This document shows, piece after piece, positions 32,528 to 42,503 of a DNA stretch of 42,503 bases. Origin of the DNA: Ophiocordyceps camponoti-saundersi (nom. inval.) (lineage: Eukaryota; Ascomycota; Sordariomycetes; Hypocreales; Ophiocordycipitaceae); contig PDHQ01000290.1 in NCBI GenBank assembly GCA_003339415.1, positions 1 through 42,503 on the forward strand, in the 5' to 3' direction. The notes beneath the pieces were generated by a model, which ran no database searches, was not told the DNA's origin, and saw only the letters and a program-made list of their open reading frames with translations. The translations under genes and the position numbers were made by a program. Each line of letters opens with the position of its first letter. Within the stretch, counting starts at the first letter, position 1.

Positions 32528-34140
32528 ACTAAGTTTTTCTTATAAATTTATTAAAGTAGGAAGCTATATTTAATATTTATTAGTATATTAAGTTAAGAAC
32601 TAGCTAGGATTTTTTATATTAAACTTAATTCTAAAAATTAAAAACTTTGCTATAAATAATTATAATTAATCTTTAAATAATAAAAAATAAAAGATAATTT
32701 TAGCCTTTATAAATTATAATAATATAGCTAGATAAACCCTCTTAGCACCGCTTGAAAATAAAAACTTAATATTTATTATATTTTTTATTATTATATAGTA
32801 GGACTTAGGGCTGTTAAATTAAATAGTTAAGATTAACTTTTTTTAAGCTATAGTTAACGCTTATAAGCTTAAGCGCTTAAGGGTTAAAAAGAGCTTAGCT
32901 AAGAATAAGGTCTCCTAAACCCCTTCCCTTTTTAATATTTTATAATTTACTAATAAACTAATACTAACTACTTATACTTAGGAAATCGCGTAATAAAAAT
33001 AAGCTATTATTAAATAGAAGAAATTTTAAAATAAAGCCCTTTTAGCCGCTACTTACTTATATTTTAAAGTAAAAGTTACGAACTAATATAATAAGATTAC
33101 TAACTTAATTATAAATAAGATTATAGGAAAGAAAGTTTCTATTAGACTAATAGATTTAATTATAATAAGCCCGGAGCTTAATATTAAGGTTTCTTAAATA
33201 TTAATTAAAAAAGCTAAATACCTTAACCGCGAGATTTTTAAATTTAAGAAAGTCTTTATTAAGAAATTAGTTAATTAGCCCTTAATTAGTTAAGCTAACT
33301 TTAGTATTATTAACGCTATTATAATTCTTAAATATATAAACTATCTTTTTAATTATAGCTTTATATTTTTTTTAATAATATTTACGCTAAGCTAAATATA
33401 AACTTTATTATCCTTAAAGGTAATTATATTTTAATAGAATTATTTAATTATTATACTTTTAAGGAGATTATATATAAAGAAAACGGAGAAAACTATATTA
33501 TAAACTTAAAAATTTTTATCCCTAGGGATTTTAAATTTCCCCTAAATCTTACGCTTAGACTCCTTAATATTTATATATATATATTATCTTTTAATATACT
33601 AAAAATAATATAAAACTCTCCTTATATATAAGTTTATATTAGTAGTATAAATATTACCCTTATATTAGCACTCCTTAATATAAAGGCCGAGATAAATATT
33701 ATTACCTCTTACTATACTTATAAATTTAATTTTAAATACCGCTTTATTTTTTTTAATATAATATTTTTAAATAAGAAATTAACTTAATTAGTAGCTATCC
33801 TAGATATTATTATCTTTATAAGGCTTATCTATATATTTATCTAAATTTTTATTTATTATAACGATATACTTATTCTTTTTATCCTAAGTATATTATTTAT
33901 CCGCCTTACCTAGCTAATATTTAATTATTAGATAAGGACCGGGGATTTTTATATTTAGTATATTTTTTAATTAACTTAAATTATTACTTTTATAATAAAA
34001 CTACCTATATAGGATAATAAATAACTTATTTTATTCCTAAGCTTAGCTTTTATTAACGTTATTATATTAGCTATTAAGTATAATAGCGATTTTCCCTAAT
34101 AAGGATAAGGGCCCCTCCTTATAAGGAAAGGGGAGGAAAA
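32528..34140 (+). other. Probable gag-pol linker/protease region of the gypsy element, unread
   Basis: This lies between the gag frame plus R copy C and the gypsy RT, where a protease should be. Partly open plus frames exist, for example KKVSIRLIDLIIISPELNIK and AKYLNREIFKFKKVFIKKLV around 33130-33270, but I cannot place an Asp protease motif (D-T/S-G). The GC-richer patch 34090-34160 (GGGGAGGAAAAGGGG) is purine-rich. No other gene or RNA is seen. Confidence 0.4.
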
Positions 34141-34149
34141 GGGGTCGGC

Positions 34150-35420
34150 ACTTAAGGGGGTAATAATTTACTAAGAAAGGGAGTTAGTTTTCTTTATTTC
34201 GAACGAAATTATATAAAATAAAAAAGGTAATTAAATAGTTATATAAGCTAATAAATAATAAGATATTATTAATAAAAACTTAGATAAAATTAACTAATAA
34301 TAGACTAATTAAGGATACGCTACGGTATTACCTTTATTAACTAAAGCATTATCTAATATTTTAAACTTATTAAAAGAGAGAGGAGATATAAAAATAAAGG
34401 CCGAAGCCGCTTAAATATTTTTAATTATCTAATAAAAGGAAACTAATAATAATAAAGCGCGCCTTTAATTAGTAGCTTTTATAAATATAATATATAAAGA
34501 AAAGGCTAATAAAAAGGTGCCTTATAATAATATCCGCTTAGATAAATTTATTTTAAAAAGTAATTTTAGCTAGAAAGCTAGAAAATAAAATATAGTTAAA
34601 AAGGATATTTATAGTAATAAACTATTTAATAAAGATATTACTAGTAAATTCTTTAAAATAATAAAACATTATAAACTAACTTTTAATTAATTAGTTAATA
34701 TATAAGAATAAATAACTATAATATTATTAAATAATAAATAAGTTATATTATACGCTATACTTATTAATAAGGAGGCCGCCTTAGCTTAGGATTATAGCGA
34801 AAAAAGATAAGTAAATTAATTAGTCGCGCTTTTTATTATATTAAAAGTTATTAAGTATAAGGCTTAATAAGTAAAGCCGGTTAATATCCTTAAAGCTATA
34901 CTCTTATAAGTAGTTAAATTTCTTAAAAATAAAGTGTAATATAAGGTTTTAAAACTTAGTTACGCCTCTTACTATAATTATTATATAGTAATAGTAAAGA
35001 AAAATAGAGGAGTTCGGCTTATTAACTTTATAATAATACTTAATAGCTATATTATATAAGACGCTAACCCGCCCTCTTATACTAAGAAGTTTAGTAAATA
35101 ATTTATAATATATAAGGGTTAAATACTTTTAAACCTTTTCTTAAAGTATAATTAAATACTTTTAAACTTAAAAAGCTAAGATTATATAACCTTCGTAATA
35201 TTAATTAGTTTTTTCTATTAATATACTATATTAATAAAAGCTATAAACTTAATAAGTTAATTTATAAAAGTTATATAATAAATATTATTTAATCTTATTT
35301 TAGAAGTTTATAATATCTTTATAAATAATATCTTTATTAAGAGATTAGAAACTATATATAATAATAAGGAAGTAAAGCTAAAAATTTAATATTTTATCTA
35401 TAAATACTTTATTAATATTA
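34150..35420 (+). pseudogene. Ty3/gypsy pol part 1: reverse transcriptase
   Basis: The frame with codons starting at 34934 reads LSYASYYNYYIVIVKKNRGV then RLINF, LNSYII-stop-DANPPS, FSK, a run ending in DYITFVI and, near 35310, NIFINNIFIKRLETIYNNKE. Fungal gypsy RTs have VRFIND, LNAVTIRDANxPP, SRDLTAFQTP and YIDDIxIKGPxTxY at these places. The Y-I-D-D catalytic pair is I-N-N here, so the enzyme is inactive. The C-terminal side is cut exactly at R copy D and resumes at 37284 in a consistent phase. The N-terminal 250 codons are only tentatively part of this frame. Confidence 0.88.
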
Positions 35421-37283
35421 TTAATAATAATAATTTATATATTAGTATATTTTATATAGCTTAAAACTATCTTATAAATATTTTAGGAGGGGGAAAAACT
35501 AGAAAATTTAAAGTAAAACCCTCTCTTTAAGCGTTACCCTAGCTTTAGGTTAAACCCCGCCCGCACCTAGCACTTTATATATTTAATAAGTTAAGTATTA
35601 ATTAGTAATTTAAAAGCTAATATTTCCCTTAAAGCGGACTTCGCGGTAATATAAATATATATAAACTAAGTTTAATATAAAGTTTATATAGCTTATTTAT
35701 TTTCTTAGCTATTATTATTACTATAAACTAAATCTTTATATTTAATTAAAATAGCCTTAATAATCTAATTTATTAAAGCTTTATTAGCGTAGCTTAAAAA
35801 TATATAAAAGTTTTATTATTTTATAATAAACCTTATAATAGCTAATCTTAAAAAATAGCTAAATTATTATAGCGGAGCTATAAATAAGTATAAATTTAAA
35901 GTTAGAAAAGGGGGTGCTATTATATTTACTTTTTAGCGTTTTTACCCTAGCTATTACTAATTTCTAATTAGCGCTAAAGGGGGAGGAAAAGCGGTATATA
36001 TAAAGTTCTAATTTATAAACTTCTAAAGTTAGGTAATATATATATTCTTTACTTAATCTTATACCGCTCTTATTTTAAAATAAAGTTAACTTTACTTAAA
36101 ATAAAACCCTTAATAAAAAAAATAATAATATAGTTTTTTCTTATAAGCTATAAGGTAAATAAACTTATTTTTTATATATAAAGCGGTAAAATATTTATTA
36201 TATTATAGCCTTATTATATAATATTTAATAATATATTTAAATTAGTAATATTTAAAATATTATTAAAATTAAACTTTTAGTATATATAGTTTAGCGTTAA
36301 AAATCTCCGCTTATATTATTATATTTTTATTATAACTCTAATTTATATCCGCTATATTATTAATAATAACTATTAGAGAATTTTACTAAATTTTAAAATA
36401 ATATCTCTTTACGTATAATTATATTATTAAAACTTTATTTAATAACTTAATCTTCTTTTAAAAAGCTTCCTTATTATTTTATTATAAAGCTTACGCTAGT
36501 ATTTTTTTATAATAAAAATATAACTCTTATTAATTAAGTATACCTTTTCTTTAAAAATAATATAAAGCTATTTTAAATTAAACTAAAGCTTATAAATAAT
36601 ATTTTAAAATATTATTATAATATTACTACTAAGTAATTTCCTTATTATAAAAGCTTAGCTTTATTTATAAAATTTATAATTAATATTTATTATAATTATT
36701 TTAAAGCCTCGAACTTTAAGTAAAATAGCTATAAAATTAAAATAAATTATAAACTATCGCTTATATTACTTAAGAATTTATTTTTTAATAGTTTTCTTTA
36801 GCGCTTTAGCTATAATTATAGCTTATATTAAAGGAGTTCCGCTCCTCTTAAAGCTATAAAAAAAAGGAAATTATAGCTATAATAGCTAAGAATATATTAC
36901 TAACTAATAGAGTTAGAGTAAGGGGGGCACCTCTCCGAATTTTTTTAAACTCCGCTATTTATTTAATAATTACCTATATAAAGATAAAAGTATCTCCCGA
37001 AATAATCTTATTAATATTTACCTTAGTTTTTAATAAGGTAATAAGTATAATAAACCCTTAAGTTTAAAATTATTATAATTCGAAGTAAAGTTATATTTTA
37101 AGTAAAAAATTTTCGCGGTTATAATTAACTTATATAGCGTCGCTTTCTTTCTTAAAGTTATTTTAAGCGCGGCTAGCTATTATTATAAGGTAATAGAGGG
37201 AGCGGAGTCCGCTTATAATATAAAAATAAGAAGTTTATATTTATATTATTATAAGCGCGGAATTTATAAAATATATAAAAGTT
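35421..37283 (-). mobile_element. R copy D, full length, inserted in the gypsy RT
   Basis: 1863 bp with a 19-bp near-identical duplication AAATACYTTATTAATATTA at 35402-35420 and 37284-37302 (one T/C difference). The simple-repeat end TTAATAATAATAATTTA is on the left, and the AAAAGTT end closes exactly at the right duplication. The gypsy RT frame continues on the other side. Compared with A and E it keeps more GC (for example CCGCCCGCACC at 35555). Confidence 0.92.
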
Positions 37284-37302
37284 AAATACCTTATTAATAT
37301 TA

Positions 37303-37750
37303 ATAAAGTCCTTATTAATATTAAGCTAATAAGCTATATAATTATTAAAAAGAAATTTTAATAATATTAAGAATTAATAAAACTTATAAGGTTTATAATA
37401 AGCTTTTATAAAAGGAAGCTAGTTAATTATAAGGTTAAAAAACTTAAAAGCTAAGTTATTTATAACTTAATTTATTAAATTAAATAATTCTTAAGCTTTA
37501 TAAGCTTTTATTAAATTTAGATCCCTTAGTTTACTTAAATTATAAAGCTGCTAATATCCTTATTATAAAAAAACGCCCCTTAAAAGTAAATAGCGGAATA
37601 TTTTAAAGCTATAAAAGACCTTAAAGCACTATAATTAGATTCTTAGTTCCTAATATTACTTAATCTAAAACTAAATTATAAAGAAATCATCCTTATATAT
37701 AATACTAGCTTTATAAAATAAGGAGCGGTTTTATTATAAAAAGTTAAAAG
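37303..37750 (+). pseudogene. Ty3/gypsy pol part 2: end of RT and start of RNase H
   Basis: Continues the RT after R copy D. Near 37590-37745 it reads YFKAIKDLKAL then LLNLKLNYKEIILIYNTSFI and GAVLL-stop-KVKRIK. Gypsy elements have AFxxLKxxL...P.L...D, IIxxVDTSxxAxGxVLxQ and then the RNase H core here. Stop codons sit at Gln positions (for example LLQ). The frame is cut at 37751-37765 by R copy E and resumes at 39600. Confidence 0.85.
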
Positions 37751-37765
37751 AATTAAATAAATAAT

Positions 37766-39599
37766 AATAATAATTTATATATTAATATACCTTATATAGC
37801 TTAGAGATATCTTATATATATTTTAAAAAGGAGAAAAACTAGAGAACTTAAAATAAAACCCTCCCCTTAAGCGTTACTTTAGCTTCAGGTTAGACCTTGC
37901 TTATACTTAGTATTTTATATATTTAATAAGTTAGGTATTAATTAATAATTTAAAAGCTAATATTTCCCCTAAAGTAAACTTTATAATAATAAAAGTTCGC
38001 GTAAACTAAGTCCTATATAAAGTTTATATAGCTTACTTATCCTTTTAGCTATTATTATTATTATAAACTAAATCCTTATATTTAATTAAAGTAGCCTTAA
38101 TAATTTAATTTATTAAAGCCTTATTAGTATAGCTTAGGAATATATAAAAGTTTTACTATCTTATAATAAACCTTATAATAGCTAATTTTAAAAGATAGCT
38201 AAAGTTAAAGTTAAAAAAGAGGGTATTATTATATTCGCTTTTTAGCGTTTCCGCCTTAGCTATTATTAGTTTCTAATTAGCGCTAAAAAGGGAGGAGGGG
38301 CGATATATATAAAGTTTTAATTTATAAACTTTTAAAGTTAAGTAATATATATATCCTTTACTTAATCTTATACTACTTTTATTTTAAAGTAAAGTTAATA
38401 TTACTTAAGGTAAGATTTTTAATAAAAAAAATAATAATATAATCTTTTCTTATAAGCTATAAAGTAAGCAAACTCGCCTTTTATATATAAAGTAATAAAA
38501 TACTTATTATATTATAGCCTTATTATATAATATTTAATAATATATTTAAGTTAGTAATATTTAAAATATTATTAAAGTTAAACTTTTAATATATATAATT
38601 TAATATTAAAAATCTCCGCTTATATTATTATATTTTTATTATAAATTTAATTTATATTTAATCTATTACTAATAGTAAGTATTAAAAAACTCCGCTAAGT
38701 TTTAAAATAATATCTTTTTATATATAATTATATTATAAAGATTTTATTTAATAATTTAATCTTTTTCTAAAAAGCTTCCTTATTATTTTATTATAAGGCC
38801 TACGCTAGTACCCCTTTTATAGTAAAAGTATAACCTTTATTAATTAAAGATACTTTTTCTCTAAAAATAATATAAAATTCCCTTAAATTAAATTAAAGCT
38901 TATAAATAATATCTTAAAATATTACCGTAATATCGCCGCTAAGTAGTTTCCTTATTATAAAAGCTTAGCCTTACTTATAAAGTTTATAATTAATATTTAT
39001 TATAATTACCTTAAGGCCTTAAACTTAAAGTAAAATAACTATAAAGTTAATATAAATTATAAGCTATTGCTTATATTACTTAAGAATTTACTTTTTAATA
39101 GTTTTCTTTAATATTTTAATTATAATTATAGCTTATATTAAAGGAGTTCCGCTCCCTTTAAAGTTATAGAAAAAAAAGGAAATTATAGCTATAATAGCTA
39201 AGAAAATATTAGTAACTAATAAAGTTAAAGTAAAAAGGGCACTTTCTTAAACTTTTTTAAACTTCGCTATTTATTTAATAATTACTTATATAAAGATAAA
39301 AATATCTCTTAAAATAATTTTATTAATATTTATTTTAGCTTCTAATAAGGTAATAAATATAGTAAACTTTTAAGTTTAAGATTATTATAATTCGGAGTAA
39401 AGCTATATTCTAAGTAAAAAATTTTCGTAGTTATAATTAACTTATATAGCGTTACTCTCTCCCTTAAAGTTACTTTAACCGCGGCTAGCTATCGCTATAA
39501 AGTAATAAAGGGAGCGGAGTTTGCTTATAATATAAAAATAAGAAGTTTATATTTATATCGCTATATATATAGAATCCGTAAAATATATAAAAGTTAATA
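37766..39599 (-). mobile_element. R copy E, full length, inserted in the gypsy RNase H
   Basis: About 1.83 kb, flanked by a 15-bp near-identical AATTRAATAAATAAT at 37751-37765 and 39600-39614 (one A/G difference). The simple-repeat end is (ATAATAATAATT) on the left; the AAAAGTT end is at 39589-39595. The same landmarks as copies A and D occur: the TTTTAGCG...GCGCTAA pair at about 38240-38285 and GGAGTTCCGCTCC at about 39141. The host RNase H frame reads through once E is disregarded. Confidence 0.9.
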
Positions 39600-41290
39600 A
39601 ATTAGATAAATAATTAAATTTAAAAGCGGTATATAAAACTTTATAAAAGCTAATTATAATATAATAAAAAAAGAATATAAAGCTATATTATATATTATAA
39701 AACGCTTATAACTTTATTTTTATAAGGTTTATCTTTATTTTAAAATAAATATATAAGTTTTAGTTAATTAACTTAAAAAGTTTTTTAAAAATATTCTTAA
39801 AATTATAATTACTAGATAAGTTAGCTATATCTTCTTATTTAATTTTATTATATATTATATTATTAGAAACAAGAACCTTATTACGGATACCTTACCTTAG
39901 AAGCTAATTATAGATATTAACCTCCTTAAATAAGAAAAGAATAAAAACTTAGAATACTTTATAAACTTATACTTTAATATAGTAATTATATAATCCTTTA
40001 ATTAAATACTTTCCGATAAGTATAGTTAAATTATAGCTTTCTTAGGAAAAATAAAGAGGCTTTTATATATAAAAGCCTAAGCGTTCTAAAAATTTAAGAT
40101 AATAGCCTTAACTTTTATAATAGCTAAAAATAAACTTTAGAAAAAGCTAATAAAGCTTAAATAATACCCTTATCTAGTTATTAATAAAGAAAGATAATAA
40201 AAAGAGATTATAACTAAGTTCTATAAATAAATAAGCTATAAAGGAAAAGAAGTTATATATAGCTTTATTAAAAAACGTTACTAGTAGCTAAGCTTATAAA
40301 ACTATATAAGTATTATTATCTTAACTTACTCTATTTGCTAGAAATTCGACCTTTAATAACTTAAGGAACGCTTAGTCTTAATAGCCCCTAGTTAACTTTT
40401 TAAGAATATTTATTTAGATACTTAATATATACTAATTAATTAAGGGTATAAGTATCTCCTAAAAATATATAATAACTTTACTAAATAAGTTAAGGTTACG
40501 CTAGTAAGAGACCTTATTATAGCTATTATAATAAAGTTTATATTTTTAATTATTTACTATTATAAAGTCTTATTTAAAGCCGTAATAAATAGTAGCTTTA
40601 AAGTTAAGTTTATATTTCGAATAATTTTTAAAAACTTCAGCGTAAAAGTTATTTTTATTTCTAGATATAATCTTAAAGTAAACTTAGTTATTAAGGTTAA
40701 GTATTAGTTAATCTTTTTAGCCTTTATAAAAATAGCTTAAGAAATAAGGAAATAGGTTAAGTTCCTACCTTAAGCTATCTTAGCTAACTATATAGCTATT
40801 AAAAATTTATATAGAATATTAGCCTTTTACTTAATTTATAGATAAGAGCTAGTCTTACTTTTTAAAGTTAAATACCTTACTTAGCGCCTTATTAATTAAG
40901 ATAAGATATAAGAATTATTTAATTTATTAATAATATATATAAAAATATTAAAAATAAAGAAAAAGGATATAGAAAAAGCTAAATCTTAAGTTATAACTTA
41001 TCGATAATATTTTACTTAAAAGATAGATAATAATAATAAATATAAACTCCGCTTTAAAAACCTTAAATAAAAAAACCTTATTTTTTATTATAAGATATAA
41101 TAAGCTGCTAACCTTAGAAAGGTTACTAAGTTATAAATAAAGTAAAATAAACTTTATAAAATAATATTAAAAGCTAAAGTTACCGGAAATTATTATTTAA
41201 AAATATTTAATAAAATTAATCTTAAAAGAATAGTTTTTAAAAATTATCTTAAAAAGTTCTATTAAGCGGAAAATAAATAATAGTCTTCTA
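39600..41290 (+). pseudogene. Ty3/gypsy pol part 3: RNase H and integrase
   Basis: The RNase H part reads KEYKAILYIIKRL, LVN-stop-LKKFFKNI, ITR-stop-VSYIFLFNF and IIRNKNLITDTLP at about 39665-39900 (family: KREYxAxLxxLKKxRxYL, ITRWxAYIxLFDFxIxHVxGxKNxxADALSR). Integrase: a knuckle remnant near 40300-40345 (TYSIC-stop-KF, first Cys now Tyr), then the core with FKAVIN and IFISRYNLKVN at about 40560-40695 (family: ISAYHPQANGxxER), then a C-terminal block near 41195-41265, IFNKINLKRIVFKNYLKKFY, equivalent to LxELDGTxLRxTFAGNRLKKFH. The last rec­ognisable codon is at about 41262. The whole is dead through RIP stops. Confidence 0.9.
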
Positions 41291-41625
41291 ACTTAAATAA
41301 TTAGCTTTTATAAGGGAAAAGATTCACTTTTATTATAGCGATTTTTTTATAGCTAAAAAGGAAGTTAACGCTAAAATATATAAAATCTAAGATTCGAATA
41401 TTAAAGCTTATAATTAAATAGTTTTAAAAAGCTATATATCTTCTAGTAACCGGGATAATAAAATAATTATTAAGAATAGTCTTCTTAATATTTAAACTAA
41501 GCTAAAAACTACGCTTAAAGTTTAGCTTCCTTAGATTATTAAATATAGAAAGCCTTTTATATTAAAGCTATCCTATAGTTACTATATAAGCTTTAAAACC
41601 TTAACCTCCTTAACTTAATAATTAC
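41291..41625 (+). other. 3' untranslated stretch of the gypsy element
   Basis: AT-rich stretch between the integrase end and the polypurine tract. One frame continues for a few dozen codons (LKRKLTLKYIKSKIRILK), which may be the real C-terminus. No other gene is seen. Confidence 0.45.
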
Positions 41626-41642
41626 GGGGAGGAAAGGGAAGG
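41626..41642 (+). promoter_or_regulatory. Polypurine tract of the gypsy element
   Basis: GGGGAGGAAAGGGAAGG, 17 purines, immediately before TATTTTAATA. It is the expected plus-strand primer for reverse transcription and marks the start of the 3' LTR (original TG now TA). Confidence 0.75.
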
Positions 41643-41847
41643 TATTTTAATATAGTTAATATACTTAAATAAAGGTATAATAACCCTTTTTTATTTTTAA
41701 CTTTTCTCTTAGATCCTTATACTTATTATTAATTATTTTACTTAAGTTTTAAGATTTTCTAAGCCCGCTTTTTAATATTAAGCTACTTATTACCCTCCCT
41801 AAGCTTTAAACTATTATCTAAGAATAAGTTAGGTATATTCTTAACCA
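41643..41847 (+). repeat. Start of the gypsy 3' LTR, interrupted
   Basis: About 205 bp following the polypurine tract, starting TATTTTAATATAG. It is cut at 41848 by the GTTTAAAA/AGTCAGT element. I did not find a matching 5' LTR upstream of the gag frame, and it does not resemble the 530-bp LTR at 23458. Confidence 0.6.
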
Positions 41848-42250
41848 GGGTTTAAAATTAGTCAGTGACTTTTTAGTCTTTTTTTAGTCAGTCCGGACTG
41901 ACTGACTAAAGTCCTTATTTTTAGGGACTAAAAAAAGTCCTAACTAACTAAAGTCCTTATAGTGACTAATTTTAGTCAGTCACTTTTAGTCTTTAGTTAG
42001 TTAGTAACTAACTAAAGACTAAAAAATTAGTTACTAGCGTGAATTTTTTTTCTTATATTTTTAAAAAAAACCTTATTAAAAGCGCTTCTAAATAGTATTT
42101 TTTTTATATTTTTAGCTATTTTACTTCTTTTTTAATAAAAGGTTAAAGATAATACTTTTTTAAAATATATTTTTAAAAAATATTAAGAAGAAAAAAACGT
42201 TAATAAATTATATAATAATATAAAATAATTTTAAAAAATAGATAAATCTT
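41848..42250 (+). mobile_element. GTTTAAAA/AGTCAGT element, copy 3 (least mutated)
   Basis: Starts GTTTAAAATTAGTCAGTGAC and contains many AGTCAGT/GACTGAC/GACTAAAGTCC units in both directions, so long hairpins can form (TCCGGA at 41892-41897, TTAGTAACTAA at about 42000). It keeps at least nine CpA/TpG sites outside GCA/TGC in about 200 bp, against two in bases 1-2040, so it escaped or post-dates most RIP. Homology with 15628-16040 extends into the following AT-rich part. No coding capacity is visible. The right end may lie beyond the window. Confidence 0.7.
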
Positions 42251-42503
42251 ATTATAGCTTAAAACTACTTTCTTTATAATTTTACCTATTTTTTTATAAT
42301 TATTATAAAAATATTAATAGAAATAAAATAGGTATTTTAAGAATTTATTATAAGTATATAATAGTTATATATTAATAATACTTAAAAATTATATTACTTA
42401 TAATATTATTTAATATAAGATTATATTTTTTTTCTATTTTTAAATAAATTATTAAAAAAGATAATAAATATTATACTTACTACCCTATACTAAGTACTAA
42501 AAA
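42251..42503. other. AT-rich right edge
   Basis: Low-complexity AT sequence up to the window end. Possibly still the interior of the AGTCAGT element. Nothing further can be supported. Confidence 0.4.

Noticed and set aside
23458..41847. One single element from the 530-bp LTR to the gypsy 3' LTR
   Set aside because: The LTR at 23458 (TGTTAGAACC) does not match the sequence after the polypurine tract (TATTTTAATA), and the first gag-like frame differs from the one at 28820-30653.

Overview
This window reads as one block of a transposon graveyard from a filamentous ascomycete (Pezizomycotina) genome. No intact protein-coding gene, tRNA or rRNA was found. The evidence is the base composition: CpA and TpG are almost absent on both strands, while CpG, GpC and TpA remain plentiful. 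In bases 1-2040 I counted 8 CA and 4 TG, and 10 of these 12 lie in the context GCA/TGC. This is the footprint of repeat-induced point mutation (RIP). ATG codons are nearly gone, reading frames carry TAA/TAG where Gln or Trp belongs and Tyr where His or Cys belongs, and polymerase Asp-Asp pairs have become Asn-Asn. The recognisable families (Ty1/copia, Ty3/gypsy, Tad-like LINE) fit a fungus.

Layout: 1-793 is the RNase H end of a copia pol. About 1690-6765 is an LTR element in reverse (element G), split by a complete 1.78-kb LTR element (1863-3638, 210-bp LTRs, 5-bp target duplication ATTAT). About 6800-15627 is a plus-strand Tad-like LINE (LINE1), split by a complete 6.5-kb LTR element of the same family as G (element H, 8006-14488, target duplication ACTTT) and by a 5'-truncated copy of a 1.87-kb repeat (R). 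From 15628 to about 21343 there are GTTTAAAA/AGTCAGT-type sequences and two R copies. 22461-25115 holds a 530-bp LTR followed by a gag-like frame. About 25150-28420 is a second LINE (LINE2, minus strand) with nearly all of ORF2. About 28820-41847 is one plus-strand gypsy element (gag with a decayed CCHC knuckle, RT, RNase H, integrase, polypurine tract, start of the 3' LTR), probably cut by three R copies. The window ends in another, less mutated AGTCAGT element.

The R family stands out. It has five near-full copies of about 1.87 kb and one truncated copy. One end always carries a TTA/TAA simple repeat, the other is marked by AACTTTTA, and copies are flanked by 13-19-bp duplications of different sequence. 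This is how target-primed reverse transcription behaves, yet I find no reverse transcriptase in R. Elements G and H are also unusual: they have LTR termini and an exact target duplication, but two long decayed frames that I cannot assign to gag or pol.

Nesting gives a relative history. LINE1 is older than H and than R copy F. The gypsy element is older than R copies D and E and probably C. Element G is older than the 1.78-kb element. R copy B is older than the short GTTTAAAA element inside it. All boundaries, translations and alignments were made by eye, so coordinates not tied to a named duplication are approximate.
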